A stretch of DNA of 64,000 nucleotides from Streptomyces sp. NRRL B-24484 (GTDB lineage Bacteria > Actinomycetota > Actinomycetes > Streptomycetales > Streptomycetaceae). Under the pieces are notes generated by a model. It saw only the letters and a list, made by a program, of their open reading frames with translations, made no database searches and was not told where the DNA came from. The stretch spans positions 108,038 to 172,037 of the forward strand of contig NZ_JOAI01000037.1 in NCBI RefSeq assembly GCF_000717715.1. Reading direction: 5' to 3'. A program made the position numbers and the translations under genes. Shown piece after piece: positions 37,245 to 47,977 of this stretch; within the stretch, counting starts at the first letter, position 1, and each line of letters opens with the position of its first letter.

Positions 37245-40200
37245 TCAGCCTGTCGAGCTGCCGAAGAGCAGCACGACACCGTTGTTGTGTGCGTAGTCTT
37301 CCGCACGCTTCATGCCACCGAGCTGGGCTGAAGTCAGCGGATCCTTTCCGTTGACGACCACGTAGACCACTCGGTTCTTGATGTCACCGGGAGGAAGCAC
37401 ACCCGGGTGCCGGTAGTCCCCGGTGTAGTTGGCAGCGTTGTCGATTCCCGTCTTCAACCGGTTGAACACGGCGGCAGCGGTCTGGTAGCTCGGAGCGGCA
37501 GTGTCCAGAGACTTGAGGCTGATGGCGGTGTGGGTCTCAGCGTCGAAGTGATCGAACGCGGCGAAGCCGTCGGGCAGGTTGCTCATGCCCATCTTCTCTT
37601 CAAACACGAGTCCCCGGTCTCGGACCTTCAGGCCCCAGAGGTTGAGTTCGGGGATTCCGGTGACTGCGCCGTGCTGGGCGATGTCCTGGGTGAGCTCGCT
37701 TCCGAGTCCGGGCATGCCGAATGCGGTAGTGACGTTGGGGCCGCGCGGGGCAAACCGGCGTTGGGCCCAGGCGTCGAGTCCGCCCAGGGTGGCGACGGCG
37801 ACTTGTTGGGCGAGTTCGTCGGCGTGCTTCTCGACCTGGTCCGCGACGTTGTTGCAGCCGAACTCGCGGAGTTTGGCGGCGGCGACGTAGTAGGCGTAGG
37901 CGGGGCGGACGGGGAAGTACTTGTCGGCGAAGGCACCGGCTCCGCCGTTGTTGCCGGTGAAGGCGTTGTAGAGGTCGCCGACGAACTCGAACGGCAGCTT
38001 GGCGCCGGTTGCGAGTCCGCTGCCGATGGCCTCGCCCACGCCCATGTGCGAGGGGTCGGCGTCCTGCGGGGTCATACCGCTGGGATCGGTGTAGATGGTC
38101 GGCGCGTCGGACGCGTACGAGTAGGCGGAGCCGTACGGGGCGGTGGCCGGCGACGGGATGGGGTCGCGGCTGGTGAAGCGTCCGGTGGCGGTGTCGTAGG
38201 TGCGGGCGCGGAGGTTCTGCTTCCAGGGGGTGGTGGGGTCGTTGTACTGGCCTGTGTAGCCGAAGGGTGTGGTGGGGGCGCCGGTGGCGGTGGTGACGGT
38301 GCCTGAGCGTCCGTAGGGGTCGTAGGTGGTGCGGGTCTGCTGGGTGCCGGTGGAGTTGGTGACGTCGGTGATGGAGCCGAGCCAGTCGTGGTGGTGGTAG
38401 TAGGTGCCGCCGGGGTTGTGCTGGCTCTGCGGCTGGCCGAGGGAGTTGTAGGTGTAGTCGCCGATGAGCGCGCCGGTGGCGTTGGTCTCGGTGGCGATCT
38501 GTGGCAGGGAGTTGTTGATGTCCCAGGTGAGGGTGCGTGAGAGCGCGCCGTTGGTCTTGGTGGTGACGCGGTTGCCGTCGGCGTCGTAGGTGAAGGCGGA
38601 GGTGTCCTTGCCGACGACGGTGGTCGGGTGTCCGGCGGCGTCGTAGGTGTAGGTGGTGGTGCGGACGCTGAGGGGTGCGCGCCAGCCCTTGGAGTCGAAG
38701 GTGACCGTGCTGGTGGCGGCGTCCCAGAGGAAGAAGTTGCCGGCGTCGCGGACGGCGCCGAAGGTACCGGGGTGTCCGGCGGTGTTGGTGCTCCACAGGG
38801 TGGTGCCTGCGGCGTCGGCGACGACGAAGTTGCCGTCGGTCTGCATGGTGGCGTGGGCGCCGGGGTGGCCGGCGGTGCCGGAGGACCAGGCGGCGAGGCC
38901 GGTGTCGCTCTGGTAGAGGACGAGGTTGCCGTCGGCCTGCATGATCAGCCGGGCGTTGTCGGAGGAGATGACCGTGCCGGGTGCGAGGGTCGCGCCGCTG
39001 GCGATGTTCTGGTCGCGGTTGGGGGCGGTGACGCTGGTGGTGTTGCCGTCCGGGTCGTAGGCGTAGGTGGTGGCAGCCGTGCCGATCGTGCTCTTGGTGA
39101 GCTGGTCGGCCGAGTCGTAGGTGTAGGTGGTGGTCTCGTAGCCGTCGGTCTGGGTGAGGCGGTTGCCGACCTTGTCGTAGGTGTAGGTCAGCGCGCCGGC
39201 GGCGCAGCCGACGGTGGTCGGGGAGACGGGGCAGCCGGAGGTCAGGCGGCCGGCCTGGTCGTAGGTGTAGTTCTGGACTCCGGTGCCCAGGCCGAGGCGG
39301 TTGATGTCGACCTTGGTGGGCTGGCCGGCGGCGTCGCGGGTGAGCCGCCAGGAGGCCAGCGTGGTGGTGCCCTTGGTGCTGCCGATGCCAGCCAGGCGTT
39401 CTGCGGCGTCGTAGCTGCGGGTCTCGGTGTAGCCGTTGGTGCCGGGCAGGGTCGTGGTGGTGAGGTTTCCTGCCGGATCGTATCCGTAGGTGGTGCTGGC
39501 GCCGTCGGCGGTGAGCTGGGCCTGGCGGCCGTCGTTGTCGTAGGTGTAGGTGAGCTTTTCGCCGTCGGGGTACTGGCGGCTGAGGATGCTGCCGCGGTTG
39601 TCGTAGGTGTAGGTGAAACCGGTGCCGCCACCGGGTGCGGTGGTGGTCAGCAGCCGGTTCGCGTTGTCGTAGGTGAGGGTGCGGGTGCCGGTGGCGTCGG
39701 TGATGGTCTTGGTCCGGCCGGCGTTGTCGTAGGTGCGGCTGATCGCCGGGGTGGTGTCGGAGTAGGTGGTGCCAGTGGGGAGGCCGCGCGGGTCGTAGCT
39801 GTTGGTCGTGGTGAGGCCGCGGGCGTTGGTGAAGGTGGTGGCGTGCCCTTCGGGGTCGTAGCCGTAGGTGACCTTGTTGCCGAGCGGGTCGGTGACGGAG
39901 GTCGGCCGGTGGAGCGCGTCGTAGGTGTAGGTGGTGACGTGGTTGTTGGCGTCGGTGCGGGAGGTACGGTCGTTGACGGTGTTCCACGCGTTGGTGGTGA
40001 CCGCTCCGGTCGGGTCGGTCACGGTGGTCACGCGCCCGGCGGCGTCGTAGCCGGTGCTGGTCTTGCGGCCCAGCGGGTCGGTGACGGAGGTCGGGCGGTT
40101 GAGGGCGTCGTAGGCCGTGGTGGTGGTGTTGCCGAGCGGGTCCTTGACGGTGGTGCGGTTGCCTGCGGCGTCGTAGCCGAAGGTGGTGGTGTAGGTGGCG

Positions 40201-43031
40201 GGGGTGGCTCCGGAGACGTTGCCGCGCGGGTCGACGACGTTCGTGAGGCGTTCGTCGGTGTCGAAGGACCAGGTGGTCTTGTTGCCCAGGGAGGTGGTCG
40301 CCGAGGTCCGGTTGCTGCCGGTGTCGTAGCCGTAGCTCGTGATCTTGCCGAGCGGGTTGGTGACGGTTGTCGGCCGGCCGAGGGCGTCGTAGGTGTAGGT
40401 GGTCTTGGCCGAGGTCGGGTCGGTGACGGTGAGGACCTGGCCGGTGGGGCTGTAGGTCGTGGTGGTGGTGTTGCCGAGCGGGTCGGTGACGGTGACGGGC
40501 CGGTTGATCTCGTCGTAGGTGGTGGCGGTGACCGCTCCGGTGGGGTCGGTGACCGAGGTGCGGTTGCCCGCGGCGTCGTAGCCGAAGGTGGTCGTGTACG
40601 TGGCCGCGGTGGCCCCGGACGCGTTGCCGCGCGCGGTGACGAGCGTGGCTGGCCGGCCGTTCTTGTCGTACGTGGAGGTGGTCTTGTTGCCGAGCGGGTC
40701 GGTGACGGAGGTCGGGCTGCCGGTCCAGTCGAAGGTGCTGGTGGTGGTGTTGCCCGCGGTGTCCTTCACGCTGGTGCGGTTGCCGGCCGCGTCGTAGCCG
40801 TACGTGGTGGTGTTGCCGAGCGGGTCCTTCGCCGTGGCGAGTTGGCCGTCGGCGTCGTAGGTGTAGATGGTGGTGTTGCCGAGCGGGTCCTTCGCCGTGG
40901 CGAGTTGGCCGCCGGGCTCGTAGGTGTAGGTCGTGGTGTAGGCGGCGGGGGTCGCGTCGCTGAGGTTTCCGCGCGGGTCGGTCTTCCCGGTGACCCGCCC
41001 TCCGGAGTCATAGGCGAAGGTGGTCTTCTCGCCGAGCGGAGTGGTCACCGAGGTGCGGTTGCCCGCGGCGTCGTAGCCGTAGGTCGTGGTGCCGCCGCGC
41101 GGGCTGGTGAGCGTGGCGAGCAGGCCGAGCGAGCCGTAGGTGTAGGTGGTTTTCCCGCCTGCCGGATCGGTGGTTGAGGTGAGCTGGTTTCCGGTGTTGT
41201 AGGTGTAGGTGGTGGTGTTGCCGCGGGCGTCCTTGTGCGAGGTGACGTGGTTGGTCGCGTCGTAGGTCCAGGTGTTCACGGCGGTCGCCGGTGCGGGGGA
41301 GGTGCTGGTCAGGACGTTGCCGGCCGCGTCGTAGGTGAACGTGGCCTTCTTGCCGTTGGCGTCGGTCAGAGAGGTCCGGTTGAGGGAGCTGTCGTAGCCG
41401 TAGGTGGTGGTCTTCCCGTACGGGTCGGACTGCCAGCTGATGACCCCATCGGTGTACTTCTGGGTCCAGATCCCGCCGTCGGGGTGGGTCACGTAGGTGG
41501 TGCCGGGGTTCGCGGCGTCGTACGTGAACGTGGTCTTCGCACCCAGGGCGTCGGTCTGGCTCGTCACTCGGCCGCTGCCGTCGTAGACGTTGGTGATCCG
41601 CGCCTTGCCGAGCGGGTCGGTGACGGTGGTCAGCAGTCCGCTGCCGGCGTCGTAGCCGAAGGTGGTGGTCTTCCCGCGCAGGTCCTTCACGCTCGTCAGC
41701 CGATCTCCCGTATACACGTAGGTGATCGTTCGGGCGCCCGGGAGGGTCGCGGTGGTGAGCAGCGAGCCGGTGTAGGCGAAGGTGACGATGTGTCCGCCGG
41801 CGTCCGTGACGGAGGTCAGCTGGCTGCCGGTGTAGCCGAGGGTCAGCCCGACCCCGGCGGGATCACGCATCGCTGTCAGCCGCCCGGTGGCGTCGAAGAG
41901 CACCTGGTGCTGGTCGGGTGTCGTCAGCTGGTACCCGCCGGCGGTCTTCGTCAGTTTCGAGTGGACGTACGGCCGGGTCGGGACGAGTGAGCCGTCCGTC
42001 TGCACGGCGTAGTCGGTCTGCGAGCCGTCCTCCGACCGGAAGGTGACCACCGACTGGCCGACGATCAGCGACGCCGAGTACGGGAACGCCCAGCCCTTGC
42101 CGAACACACCTGTGGAGGTCAGCGCGGACGAATAGCTCCTGGTCAGCTGGATCGTCTGACCGGGCCCGGGCACCTGCGCGTCGGTGAAGACCTCGCCGAA
42201 CGCCCCGGTGGAGGTGTTCACCGGGTCGCCGCAGTACTTCACCAGCTCCAGCACGATGCCGGTGCTCGACGGCGAGCCCGGGCACGCCAGCGACACGTTC
42301 GCCGGAACCCCATAGATAGGAACCGGCGGAGCCGACGGCGACACGAGCTGATCAGAGGTCCCGTCGCGGTAGGCGTACGTCACCACGGCGTAGTACCCGA
42401 CACCCCGCTGAATCTGCGCCGCAAGTGAACACCAGCCGGTCGCCTCGTACACCGACCACTGTGCGGCATCGATCTGCGCGTTGTCCGAGGTGCGGTAGAA
42501 CACCACCGACACGGCACCGCGACCGGCACCGAGAATTCCGGATGGCGTGTCGGGGTTGAAGTCCCAAGTGGCGCACCACGAGAGTCCCGTATTGCCGCTC
42601 TGCAGAGTGTCCGCATAGGAACGCAGATTCGCGATGTATGGGTGGCCGGGGGCCCATGCCCCGGTGGTCGCCGCCACTGCCGGGGGTGATGGCTGGCCCG
42701 CCGCCTTCTGAGGTGTGGCCTTGCGGCGGGACAGGACCTCGGCCTCTGTCATCTGCCGATACCCCGGGGTTCCGGGACCGGCAACCCGAGCGGCCGCGGG
42801 GCTGCTACGCCGACCGGTCCTGGGCGAATCGCCCAACTTCTCGGCTTGGCGCTGCTTCTGTGCCATGGACAACACCTTCGGCATAGGCGCCGCACTCGGA
42901 GGCTTCCCGCCGCTTGCCTGTGGGCCGGCCGACGCCAGTACCGGCAGGGCCGAAGCGACTGGTGTCCCTCCACCTGCCAAGAGTGCTGCCATCAGGACAG
43001 ACACCACTAATCGGCGACTATGAATCCTCAT
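37245..43031 (-). CDS. RHS-repeat polymorphic toxin with nuclease tip and internal bulb-lectin module
   Basis: In this 1,928-residue secreted protein the signal peptide is [21 protein letters not shown]...ASA. A DUF6531-type segment ([16 protein letters not shown]) near 265 opens the shell. About 40 YD repeats ([18 protein letters not shown] type) follow to about 1,330. At about 1,340-1,450 a bulb-type mannose-lectin module interrupts them ([24 protein letters not shown]). The RHS core ([11 protein letters not shown]...[19 protein letters not shown]...[16 protein letters not shown]) lies near 1,600. The tip after about 1,800 (LVFEEKMG...[12 protein letters not shown]...AISLKSLDT) resembles the PD-(D/E)xK-like CdiA tRNase-type toxins. 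The immunity candidate follows 14 bases later. Confidence 0.92.
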   Translation of the reverse strand: MRIHSRRLVVSVLMAALLAGGGTPVASALPVLASAGPQASGGKPPSAAPMPKVLSMAQKQRQAEKLGDSPRTGRRSSPAAARVAGPGTPGYRQMTEAEVLSRRKATPQKAAGQPSPPAVAATTGAWAPGHPYIANLRSYADTLQSGNTGLSWCATWDFNPDTPSGILGAGRGAVSVVFYRTSDNAQIDAAQWSVYEATGWCSLAAQIQRGVGYYAVVTYAYRDGTSDQLVSPSAPPVPIYGVPANVSLACPGSPSSTGIVLELVKYCGDPVNTSTGAFGEVFTDAQVPGPGQTIQLTRSYSSALTSTGVFGKGWAFPYSASLIVGQSVVTFRSEDGSQTDYAVQTDGSLVPTRPYVHSKLTKTAGGYQLTTPDQHQVLFDATGRLTAMRDPAGVGLTLGYTGSQLTSVTDAGGHIVTFAYTGSLLTTATLPGARTITYVYTGDRLTSVKDLRGKTTTFGYDAGSGLLTTVTDPLGKARITNVYDGSGRVTSQTDALGAKTTFTYDAANPGTTYVTHPDGGIWTQKYTDGVISWQSDPYGKTTTYGYDSSLNRTSLTDANGKKATFTYDAAGNVLTSTSPAPATAVNTWTYDATNHVTSHKDARGNTTTYTYNTGNQLTSTTDPAGGKTTYTYGSLGLLATLTSPRGGTTTYGYDAAGNRTSVTTPLGEKTTFAYDSGGRVTGKTDPRGNLSDATPAAYTTTYTYEPGGQLATAKDPLGNTTIYTYDADGQLATAKDPLGNTTTYGYDAAGNRTSVKDTAGNTTTSTFDWTGSPTSVTDPLGNKTTSTYDKNGRPATLVTARGNASGATAATYTTTFGYDAAGNRTSVTDPTGAVTATTYDEINRPVTVTDPLGNTTTTTYSPTGQVLTVTDPTSAKTTYTYDALGRPTTVTNPLGKITSYGYDTGSNRTSATTSLGNKTTWSFDTDERLTNVVDPRGNVSGATPATYTTTFGYDAAGNRTTVKDPLGNTTTTAYDALNRPTSVTDPLGRKTSTGYDAAGRVTTVTDPTGAVTTNAWNTVNDRTSRTDANNHVTTYTYDALHRPTSVTDPLGNKVTYGYDPEGHATTFTNARGLTTTNSYDPRGLPTGTTYSDTTPAISRTYDNAGRTKTITDATGTRTLTYDNANRLLTTTAPGGGTGFTYTYDNRGSILSRQYPDGEKLTYTYDNDGRQAQLTADGASTTYGYDPAGNLTTTTLPGTNGYTETRSYDAAERLAGIGSTKGTTTLASWRLTRDAAGQPTKVDINRLGLGTGVQNYTYDQAGRLTSGCPVSPTTVGCAAGALTYTYDKVGNRLTQTDGYETTTYTYDSADQLTKSTIGTAATTYAYDPDGNTTSVTAPNRDQNIASGATLAPGTVISSDNARLIMQADGNLVLYQSDTGLAAWSSGTAGHPGAHATMQTDGNFVVADAAGTTLWSTNTAGHPGTFGAVRDAGNFFLWDAATSTVTFDSKGWRAPLSVRTTTYTYDAAGHPTTVVGKDTSAFTYDADGNRVTTKTNGALSRTLTWDINNSLPQIATETNATGALIGDYTYNSLGQPQSQHNPGGTYYHHHDWLGSITDVTNSTGTQQTRTTYDPYGRSGTVTTATGAPTTPFGYTGQYNDPTTPWKQNLRARTYDTATGRFTSRDPIPSPATAPYGSAYSYASDAPTIYTDPSGMTPQDADPSHMGVGEAIGSGLATGAKLPFEFVGDLYNAFTGNNGGAGAFADKYFPVRPAYAYYVAAAKLREFGCNNVADQVEKHADELAQQVAVATLGGLDAWAQRRFAPRGPNVTTAFGMPGLGSELTQDIAQHGAVTGIPELNLWGLKVRDRGLVFEEKMGMSNLPDGFAAFDHFDAETHTAISLKSLDTAAPSYQTAAAVFNRLKTGIDNAANYTGDYRHPGVLPPGDIKNRVVYVVVNGKDPLTSAQLGGMKRAEDYAHNNGVVLLFGSSTG

Positions 43032-43686
43032 CCCGCCATCAACCTCGATCCGTAACCAAATATTCTGTGATCGTCCAGGGGTGGACCCGAGTGATGTTCG
43101 TCCAGGGAGGGATTTTGAGAGGCCTGAACGTCTCGAGGAGTCCGAAAACCAACCTTCGATGTCTTACTCTGTCTGCAAACCGTGACAGAACGACGGAACG
43201 GACCCAGTCAGCCGGCAGGTTGGTACGTGAGCTGACGTCCGTTTCGGTTTCGCTCGGTCGTGTGACTGTGCGAGGTTCTGGGCGGTCGACGCGCCTGTCC
43301 GTAGTTTGGTGGCCGGGTGAGCGAACGCGGGCCATGCAAGGGCGACTTGCCCGGCAAGCGCGGAGCTGATCGATCGAGCGAGTGACCACCGGATTGAAGG
43401 CCGAGCACCCCTCGGTCAGCGACCATCGGTGAAGCACTACTTCCGCAAGTGACGCGACGACAGCACCGACTGCCGTCGATGGCGCAGCCGGAGGCAAACG
43501 GCTACCCGGCGCGTCGGTCACCCCGCTTGCCCCTGTGGAGGAGGTTGCCGAGCCGGCTCCGATACGTCGTGCCTGGTGGGAGCCGGTCCCGGTCCGTGCG
43601 GTGTCGGATGTGGTCGCCAGGGTTTCGCCACTGATCACCGGATGGCAGCTGCGCCGGTGACCGACCACGGGCATGAGGAGACGGCT
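43032..43686. other. Low-GC gap with a coding-like remnant
   Basis: The first 350 bases upstream of the RHS gene are AT-richer than average and hold its promoter. On the plus strand, 43430-43662 is open and reads APVEEVAEPAPIRRAWWEPV and VRAVSDVVARVSPLITGWQ before a stop. This looks like the 3' end of an unidentified protein without a start. No family was recognised. Confidence 0.4.
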
Positions 43687-44685
43687 GTGCGGCCCTGGGA
43701 GCTCGTCGGTGGCGGTTCTGCGACGTTCTGGGAGGTCTCGGTCGAGGGTGCGTCAGCACGACTGCGCCGTGGCCGGATCGGTTCCGAGGGTCTCGTCCCG
43801 GTGAAGGAGCCGGCTTTCGCCGACGCAGCACGAGCCGACGTCGTGGGCATGGTGGCGGAGAAGGAGCGCGAGGGCTACGTCGAGATCGCGGCCGGGGACG
43901 CCGCACAGCAGGAGGAGGCGTCGGCCGGGCCGGTCGGGCTGCCGGAGGAGGACGCCTTCTTCCTGCCCGAGGCATGGCGGGCGCTGGTCCTGCCGCACCG
44001 CGGGGGTGCGGTGCGGGCGGTGGCGGAGGTCCGGCCGGACGCGGCGGGCAGGTGCGAGGAGCGGATCGCGGGCAGGCGCGCCTGGATCGAGGAGGTGTTG
44101 GCCTCCCCGGACAGTGGCTCCTCGCTGGCACTCGCTGCCCGTGCCTATCTGGCCGGAGAGCCCGGCCCGCTCGGCGCAGCCGCGGTGGCGAGCATGCTGC
44201 CGGACGGGTGGGAGGCGGTCGGGTGGGAGGAGTCGCTCGTCGTCGACGCGTGGGTGGCGGAGCACGGGCTCGTGTTCGCCGCTCGCGCCGAGGTGGCGAA
44301 GGGCCTGGGTCTCACGGGCGAGCAACTGTCCGACCGCCTCGTCCCGGACCTCGGCCTCGACGCGGACGGCACGACGGTGGTCCGCTACGGCCCGCGCCAC
44401 TTCACCGTGGGCTTCGACGAGCAGCTGCGCCCCTTCGTCCTGGACTCCGAGGGCCAGCGCCGCAGGGACCTTCCCGCTCCCGGCGTCCAGGACGACCCCG
44501 AGCTCGCCCCTGCCGAGCGGAAGCGTTTCACGGCCCTGAAGAAGGACGTGCGCACCATCGGCTCCGACCAGGTCCGACGGGCTGGAGGCGGCCATGGTCG
44601 CCGGTACCCGCTGCGCTTCGGGGCCTTGGACGCGGTGGCCGCGTCCGGGCTGCTCGCCGACCTGGAGGAGGTGACGGCCGGGTGA
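43687..44685 (+). pseudogene. WGR-DUF4132 gene with internal deletion and frameshift
   Basis: A GTG behind GAGGAG gives RPWELVGGGSATFWEVSVEG, a WGR domain (DNA/poly-ADP-ribose-linked fold) at residues 1-85. It continues into DUF4132 sequence up to RFTALKKDVRTIGSDQVRR near 44580. In intact relatives this is followed by RLEAAM and several hundred more residues. Here LEAAM is present but in the +1 frame. The annotated frame resumes only with the family's last residues (ALDAVAASGLLADLEEV). The gene has therefore lost its middle and one reading frame. Confidence 0.75.
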
Positions 44686-44937
44686 ACACCGACGAGCGCG
44701 GTCCTTCGGCTCCGGCGAGTTCGCCCGGCGCGGTTCGGCCGGCAGGGCGGAGGGCAGCGGCGGCCGGCACCCGCGCCGGTCCGGTCCCGCAGCCGGCGCC
44801 GGGCAGTGATGCAGGATCAGTCCACGGCCTCGGTGGGGACGTCGCGCCGGGCAACGCCGAAAGATGAGCGGCCGATGACGTAGGCGCAGCACGGCAGGCA
44901 CCCATGGTGCCGATCCGGGGTGCCGCCGCGGGAGCAC

Positions 44938-46455
44938 ATGACGGTCAGTACGGCCGCGGCCGCGGCGGCGGTGCCCCGGTGGATTTCGCCGCCCGGGAGG
45001 GGTGATCGAATCGCAACCGTGCGGGTGCTGGACCGGGCCGTTGCGGTACGACCACAGCGGACCGGTCGGTTCGGGACGGGGGCGGTGGGCGGCGTGGACC
45101 GGGTGAGGTACGTCGATTTCCTGCGGGGAGCGGCGATCGTGGTGGTGGTGCTCGGGCACTGGGTGATCACCGCGCTGGTGCGGCATCCGGACGGCACGAT
45201 CTCGGCGCCCGAGCTGCTCGCCACCGTCGAGTGGGCGCAGTGGCTGACGCTGGTCTTCCAGATCATGCCGGTGTTCTTCCTCGCGGGCGGTCACGCGGCC
45301 GCCGGGTCCTGGCGGCGGCACCGGGAGGGCGGTGGCGGGGCGGCCGGGTGGGTGCGCGGGCGGGCGGTGCGGCTGCTGCTGCCGACGACCGCGTACGTGG
45401 GGATCGCGGTGGCGTGTCTGGCGGCCGCGCGGGCGGCCGGGGCGGATCCCGGACTACTGGGGACGGTCGGCTGGGCGCTGGCGATGCAGTTCTGGTTCCT
45501 GCCGGTCTACCTGGTCGTCAGTGCGCTGACGCCGTGGCTGTACGCGGCGTCACGGCGGTGGGGGCTCGCGTCGACGGCCGCGCTGGCCGCGCTCGCCGTG
45601 GTCGTGGACGTGGTCGACCTGGCGGGGCACGGGAGTCCGGTCGGTGCGGCGAACCACGTGCTGGTGTGGGCGGTGGCCTACCAGCTGGGATTCGGTTGGG
45701 AGGACGGCCGGTTGCCGGGGCGGCGACCGCTGTTGTGGACGGTGGCCGGGTGCGGGGCGGCGGCGTTCGCGGGGCTGGTGGCGTACGGGCCGTTCCCGGT
45801 CGCCCTGATCCGGGTGAGCACCGAGGAGGTCGGCAACACCGACCCGCCGTCGGTGGCGATGCTCGCCTGGGTGCTCGCGCAGTGCGCGCTGTGCCTGCTC
45901 GCCGCGCCCGCGATGGAACGGGCGCTGCGGGCGGAGTGGCTGTGGCGGCTGGTCCGTCCGCTCGGCCGGGTGTCGATGACGCTGTACCTGTGGCACATGG
46001 TGCCGGTGCTGGCGGCCGCGGCCGCCTTCTACCTGACGGACGTCGCGCCGGAGCCGCCGGTCGGTTCCGGCGTCTGGTGGGCGTGGCGACCGGTGTGGAT
46101 CGCCGTGCTGACGCTCTTCCTGCTCGGCCTCCTCCTGGCGCTGCGGCCGGTGGAACGCGGCCTGCTGCGGGTGGGCCGCGCGGTGCGCCCGCAGGCGGAG
46201 GTGCGCGGGCCGCTCGCCGTCCTGGCCGGACTGGCCGGCCTGGTGTGCGCGATCGGGACCCTGACGGTCCGGGCCGGCGAGGGGCTGGCCGCGGGCGGGC
46301 ACTCCGGCAGCCTGGACGGTGGCGGGCTTCGCCGCGGGAACGGCCCTGGTGCTGCTTCCGCCGGGCCGCACGGCGACTTCCCCCCACCCGGGTATCGAGA
46401 TCTCCTCTTGACCGGTGGGCATTCTCGGACGCCCGATCCCCCACCTCTCATCTGA
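44938..46455 (+). CDS. Acyltransferase-3-type membrane protein, 3' end probably frameshifted
   Basis: This membrane O-acyltransferase has VDRVRYVDFLRGAAIVVVVLGHW, the classical opening, and about ten helices, ending with WHMVPVLAAAAAFYLT and WIAVLTLFLLGLLLALRPVE. A GTG at 45094 directly before that opening is an alternative start. After residue about 455 the frame turns into glycine/proline noise (SLDGGGLRRGN). The +1 frame at 46312 gives WTVAGFAAGTALVLLPPGR, a proper final helix, and a stop near 46410. The enzyme would transfer acyl groups to exported or surface glycans. Confidence 0.75.
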   Translation: MTVSTAAAAAAVPRWISPPGRGDRIATVRVLDRAVAVRPQRTGRFGTGAVGGVDRVRYVDFLRGAAIVVVVLGHWVITALVRHPDGTISAPELLATVEWAQWLTLVFQIMPVFFLAGGHAAAGSWRRHREGGGGAAGWVRGRAVRLLLPTTAYVGIAVACLAAARAAGADPGLLGTVGWALAMQFWFLPVYLVVSALTPWLYAASRRWGLASTAALAALAVVVDVVDLAGHGSPVGAANHVLVWAVAYQLGFGWEDGRLPGRRPLLWTVAGCGAAAFAGLVAYGPFPVALIRVSTEEVGNTDPPSVAMLAWVLAQCALCLLAAPAMERALRAEWLWRLVRPLGRVSMTLYLWHMVPVLAAAAAFYLTDVAPEPPVGSGVWWAWRPVWIAVLTLFLLGLLLALRPVERGLLRVGRAVRPQAEVRGPLAVLAGLAGLVCAIGTLTVRAGEGLAAGGHSGSLDGGGLRRGNGPGAASAGPHGDFPPPGYRDLLLTGGHSRTPDPPPLI

Positions 46456-46468
46456 TGATTCATCAGAT
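46450..46468. promoter_or_regulatory. Perfect 19-base palindrome
   Basis: ATCTGATGA and its exact complement flank one T. It lies 192 bases before the SGNH lipase gene and is much AT-richer than the surroundings, as expected for a repressor or activator dimer site. Confidence 0.65.
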
Positions 46469-46621
46469 TGCCGAGTACGCCTCCAACACCGCGCCCGCGA
46501 ATACGGCAGGCCGGACGGTTCTGACAACTGTCGTGCGGTGAGGAGCAGGTGAATCCGCTTCACCGAATTGCCCCTGTGACGAATCTTTCAGCCCGGGCGC
46601 GGCGCCGCTAAAAAGTTACCG

Positions 46622-46640
46622 CCGCGTCAAGGTGACGCGG
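46622..46640 (+). promoter_or_regulatory. Leader stem-loop before the lipase gene
   Basis: CCGCGTCA and its complement are separated by AGG, 19 bases before the lipase ATG and just upstream of its GGAGG. It could occlude or stabilise the leader RNA. Confidence 0.45.
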
Positions 46641-46659
46641 GTAGACCGGTGGAGGTCCC

Positions 46660-47454
46660 ATGCGGCCGCGCTTCGCCCTGTCCTTGTCCGGCACCGCCCT
46701 CATGCTCCTGTCGAGCCTCTTCCTGGCCGCACCGCCGGCCGCGGCAGCAGGGGGGAACTACGTCGCCCTCGGCGACTCCTACTCCTCCGGCGAGGGGACC
46801 GGCGACTACATCGGCTCCGCGGGATCGTGCAACCGGAGCCTGCACGCCTACCCGGCGCTCTGGGCCTCCGCCCACTCCCCCTCCTCGTTCGCCTTCGTCG
46901 CCTGCTCCGGTGCCACCACCGCCGATGTGATCGACAAGCAGCTGTCCGCCGTCAACAGTGGCACCACGCTGGTCAGCATCAGCGTCGGCGGCAACGACGC
47001 CGGTTTCGCCAGTGCCATGCAGACCTGCGTGCTCAGCGGCACCGATGCCTGCCTGACCGCCGTCAACAACGCCAAGAGCTTCGCCACCAGCAAGCTCCCG
47101 GCCCTGCTCGACCAGGTCTACGCGGGCATCCGCAATCGCGCGCCCTCGGCCCGCGTCGTCGTCCTCGGCTACCCGCACCTCTACAAGATCGGCGGAAGCT
47201 GCACCTTCGGCATCAGCGACACCAGCCGCAACGCGATCAACGGCGCCGCCGACACCATCGACTCCGTCATCTCGGGCAGAGCCGGCGCGGCCGGGTTCGC
47301 CTTCGGCGACGTACGCCAGGTCTTCACCAACCACGAGATCTGTTCGTCCGACTGGTGGCTCAACAGCACCCGCATCGTCGTCCACGAGAGCTACCACCCG
47401 AACGCGACCGGCCACGCCAACGGCTACCTGCCCACGTTCAGCGCCAGGGCCTGA
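46660..47454 (+). CDS. Secreted SGNH/GDSL hydrolase (lipase/esterase)
   Basis: This 264-residue protein has a signal peptide ending PPAAAAG. Block I GDSYSSGEG carries the nucleophile Ser near 41; VGGNDAGF is block III, and SYHPNATGHANGY holds the catalytic Asp/His-equivalent block V. Six cysteines fit the disulfides of the streptomycete phospholipase/lipase group. It hydrolyses ester bonds of lipids or acetylated sugars outside the cell. GGAGG lies six bases before the ATG, and a hairpin at 47463-47496 ends the unit. Confidence 0.92.
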   Translation: MRPRFALSLSGTALMLLSSLFLAAPPAAAAGGNYVALGDSYSSGEGTGDYIGSAGSCNRSLHAYPALWASAHSPSSFAFVACSGATTADVIDKQLSAVNSGTTLVSISVGGNDAGFASAMQTCVLSGTDACLTAVNNAKSFATSKLPALLDQVYAGIRNRAPSARVVVLGYPHLYKIGGSCTFGISDTSRNAINGAADTIDSVISGRAGAAGFAFGDVRQVFTNHEICSSDWWLNSTRIVVHESYHPNATGHANGYLPTFSARA

Positions 47455-47462
47455 CGCACCGC

Positions 47463-47496
47463 CCGTGCCCCGCCCGCACAGGACCGCGGGGCACGG
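47463..47496 (+). terminator. Terminator hairpin after the lipase gene
   Basis: Eleven-base perfect arms CCGTGCCCCGC and complement, with a 12-base loop, lie nine bases after the stop codon. Confidence 0.82.
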
Positions 47497-47677
47497 TCCC
47501 CCCATCACGTGTTTTCATCCCGGAAACGACGCGCCGGCCGCTGGCTGCACACCGCCGACAATGCGGTGCCCCGGCCCCGGGGAATTCCGCCCGCGCTCTC
47601 GGCACCGCGGGAACCCTGCGCACCGGCTGCCGGGCGCGCCCGCACCGAGGGCGGCCGCGCCGTCGCCCCGGCGGGGA

Positions 47678-47977
47678 TCAGGGAGCGCAGTCGCGGCAGA
47701 TGGGATTGCCGTTCTTGTCCTGGCCGGCGAGTTGGGTGCGGTGGTGGACCAGGAAGCACGTCATGCAGGTGAACTCGTCCTCCTGGAGGGGCACGACCTG
47801 GACGGCGAGTTCCTCGCCCGACAGGTCGGCTCCGGGCAGTTCCAGCCCTTCGACGGCCTCCGGGTCGACGTCGACCGCCGAACTCTGTTTGTCGTCGCGC
47901 TGGCTCTTCAGTGCCTCGATGCTGGCGTCGCTGTCGCCGTCGCCGGTGTCGCGGGGGGCGTCGTAGTCGGTTGCCAA
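47678..47977 (-). CDS. DUF4193 family protein
   Basis: This 99-residue acidic actinobacterial protein has an N-terminal MATDYDAPR and a C-terminal zinc-binding motif CMTCFLVHHRTQLAGQDKNGNPICRDC, diagnostic of DUF4193. The middle is rich in Asp/Glu, as in homologues. The family is widespread and near-universal in Actinobacteria, with no settled function. It is usually a single copy housekeeping-type gene. Confidence 0.92.
   Translation of the reverse strand: MATDYDAPRDTGDGDSDASIEALKSQRDDKQSSAVDVDPEAVEGLELPGADLSGEELAVQVVPLQEDEFTCMTCFLVHHRTQLAGQDKNGNPICRDCAP

Noticed and set aside
37407-41177. Long open frames on the plus strand opposite the RHS gene (up to 849 codons)
   Set aside because: Their glycine/valine-rich repeats mirror the YD repeats in the antisense frame; there are no ribosome sites or family motifs, and the minus-strand gene is unambiguous.
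39200-41700. CRISPR-like direct repeats
   Set aside because: The recurring GTGTTGCCGAGCGGGTC-type units are codons of the RHS repeats, in frame and diverged; there are no uniform spacers.
43039-43674. 211-codon minus-strand frame upstream of the RHS gene
   Set aside because: Composition is not protein-like, it has no ribosome site, and it overlaps the promoter region of the RHS gene and a coding-like plus-strand remnant.
44817-44939. 40-codon cysteine-rich minus-strand frame (HHGCLPCCAYVIG)
   Set aside because: The sequence looks intriguing, but there is no ribosome binding site and it abuts the acyltransferase start region; too little support to annotate.
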